5,919 nucleotides of DNA from an uncultured Acidobacteriota bacterium (GTDB lineage: Bacteria > Acidobacteriota > JAAYUB01), in the NCBI GenBank assembly GCA_937925645.1, contig CALAMB010000150.1, positions 1-5,919 on the forward strand. Direction: 5' to 3'. Below are positions 5,729-5,919 of the stretch, piece after piece. Numbering within the stretch: the first letter of the stretch is position 1; every line of letters begins with the position of its first letter. The notes beneath the pieces are model-generated. The model made no database searches. It was not told the origin of the DNA and saw only the letters and a list, made by a program, of their open reading frames with translations. Position numbers and translations under genes: made by a program.

Positions 5729-5791
5729 GGCGGCACCTCCAGGGTCGTTCCCCCGGCCGCTCACTCCGGCGGCGGATCGGGTGATGGGGGT

Positions 5792-5821
5792 ATCTTCGCA
5801 GAGGGCGGCCGCCCGGGTCAA
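5792..5821 (-). promoter_or_regulatory. Weak candidate promoter for the CNB gene
   Basis: On the minus strand, TTGACC (5821-5816, five of six) is followed after 18 bp by GAAGAT (5797-5792, three of six). The -10 is poor, so this is a tentative call. It sits immediately beside the right-hand repeat arrays. Confidence 0.25.
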
Positions 5822-5831
5822 GGGGAAGAAC

Positions 5832-5859
5832 GAGGCTGGAGGCTCGAGGCTAGAGGCTC
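5832..5859. repeat. 7-bp tandem array, unit GAGGCTN, 4 copies
   Basis: Four head-to-tail heptamers, GAGGCTG, GAGGCTC, GAGGCTA and GAGGCTC, are followed by G. Only the last base of the unit varies. The array lies upstream of the minus-strand CNB gene. Confidence 0.93.
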
Positions 5860-5873
5860 GTTCCAGAAACGCG

Positions 5874-5919
5874 GACGTCGGACTTCAGACTTCGGATTTC
5901 GTGCTCGTAATTCGTAATC
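5874..5919. repeat. 7-bp tandem array, unit GACTTCG, continuing into a degenerate TTCGTAA tract
   Basis: Four heptamers, GACGTCG, GACTTCA, GACTTCG and GATTTCG, occupy 5874-5901, followed by TGCTCG, TAATTCG and TAATC to the window end. The segment 5898-5911 is the exact reverse complement of ATTACGAGCACGAA at 296-309. The array may continue past the window. Confidence 0.88.

Noticed and set aside
5177..5917. A 246-codon + strand frame over the CNB gene
   Set aside because: It is a shadow of the minus-strand gene and runs into the repeat arrays, where its product becomes repetitive.

Overview
The window is GC-rich, with dense coding capped at both ends by very low-complexity intergenic DNA. 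It looks like a chromosomal segment of an environmental, probably Gram-negative bacterium. The combination of an HD-GYP receiver, a stand-alone cyclic-nucleotide-binding protein, a tiny Leu/Trp-rich membrane protein and intergenic 6-8 bp repeat arrays reminds me of Acidobacteriota-like metagenomic genomes. That is an impression from general knowledge, not a result, and I hold it with low confidence. There is no rRNA, tRNA, CRISPR array or transposase.

Layout. (1) 1-59: the last 18 codons of a + strand gene, probably the C-terminus of an ABC exporter. (2) 60-357: a convergent intergenic gap filled almost completely by five back-to-back tandem arrays with periods 8, 7, 8, 6 and 7 bp. (3) 358-549, minus: a 63-residue membrane protein. 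(4) 550-785: a divergent spacer with a candidate promoter for the next gene and a terminator-like hairpin. (5) 786-1529, plus: a nucleoside phosphorylase family protein of 247 residues. (6) 1530-1679: a spacer with a perfect extended -10 promoter. (7) 1680-4343, plus: a large cytoplasmic c-di-GMP phosphodiesterase of the HD-GYP type, with two GAF-like regions and a degenerate GGDEF domain. (8) 4383-5129, minus: a pirin-family cupin. (9) 5243-5728, minus: a stand-alone cyclic-nucleotide-binding domain protein lacking the usual phosphate-binding arginine. (10) 5832-5919: further 7-bp arrays, one part an inverted copy of a motif from the left array.

How the genes relate. The HD-GYP gene has its own promoter and converges on the pirin gene, so the middle of the window is at least two transcription units. 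The cyclic-nucleotide-binding gene and the pirin gene are codirectional with a 113-bp gap and could be co-transcribed. Three neighbouring genes touch nucleotides (phosphorylase, HD-GYP, cyclic-nucleotide-binding), but nothing in the sequence ties them into one pathway. The least ordinary features are the repeat arrays and the repeated loss of key ligand residues in otherwise well-kept domains (GGDEF, cyclic-nucleotide-binding, phosphorylase phosphate site). I do not see convincing evidence for a wholly new system.
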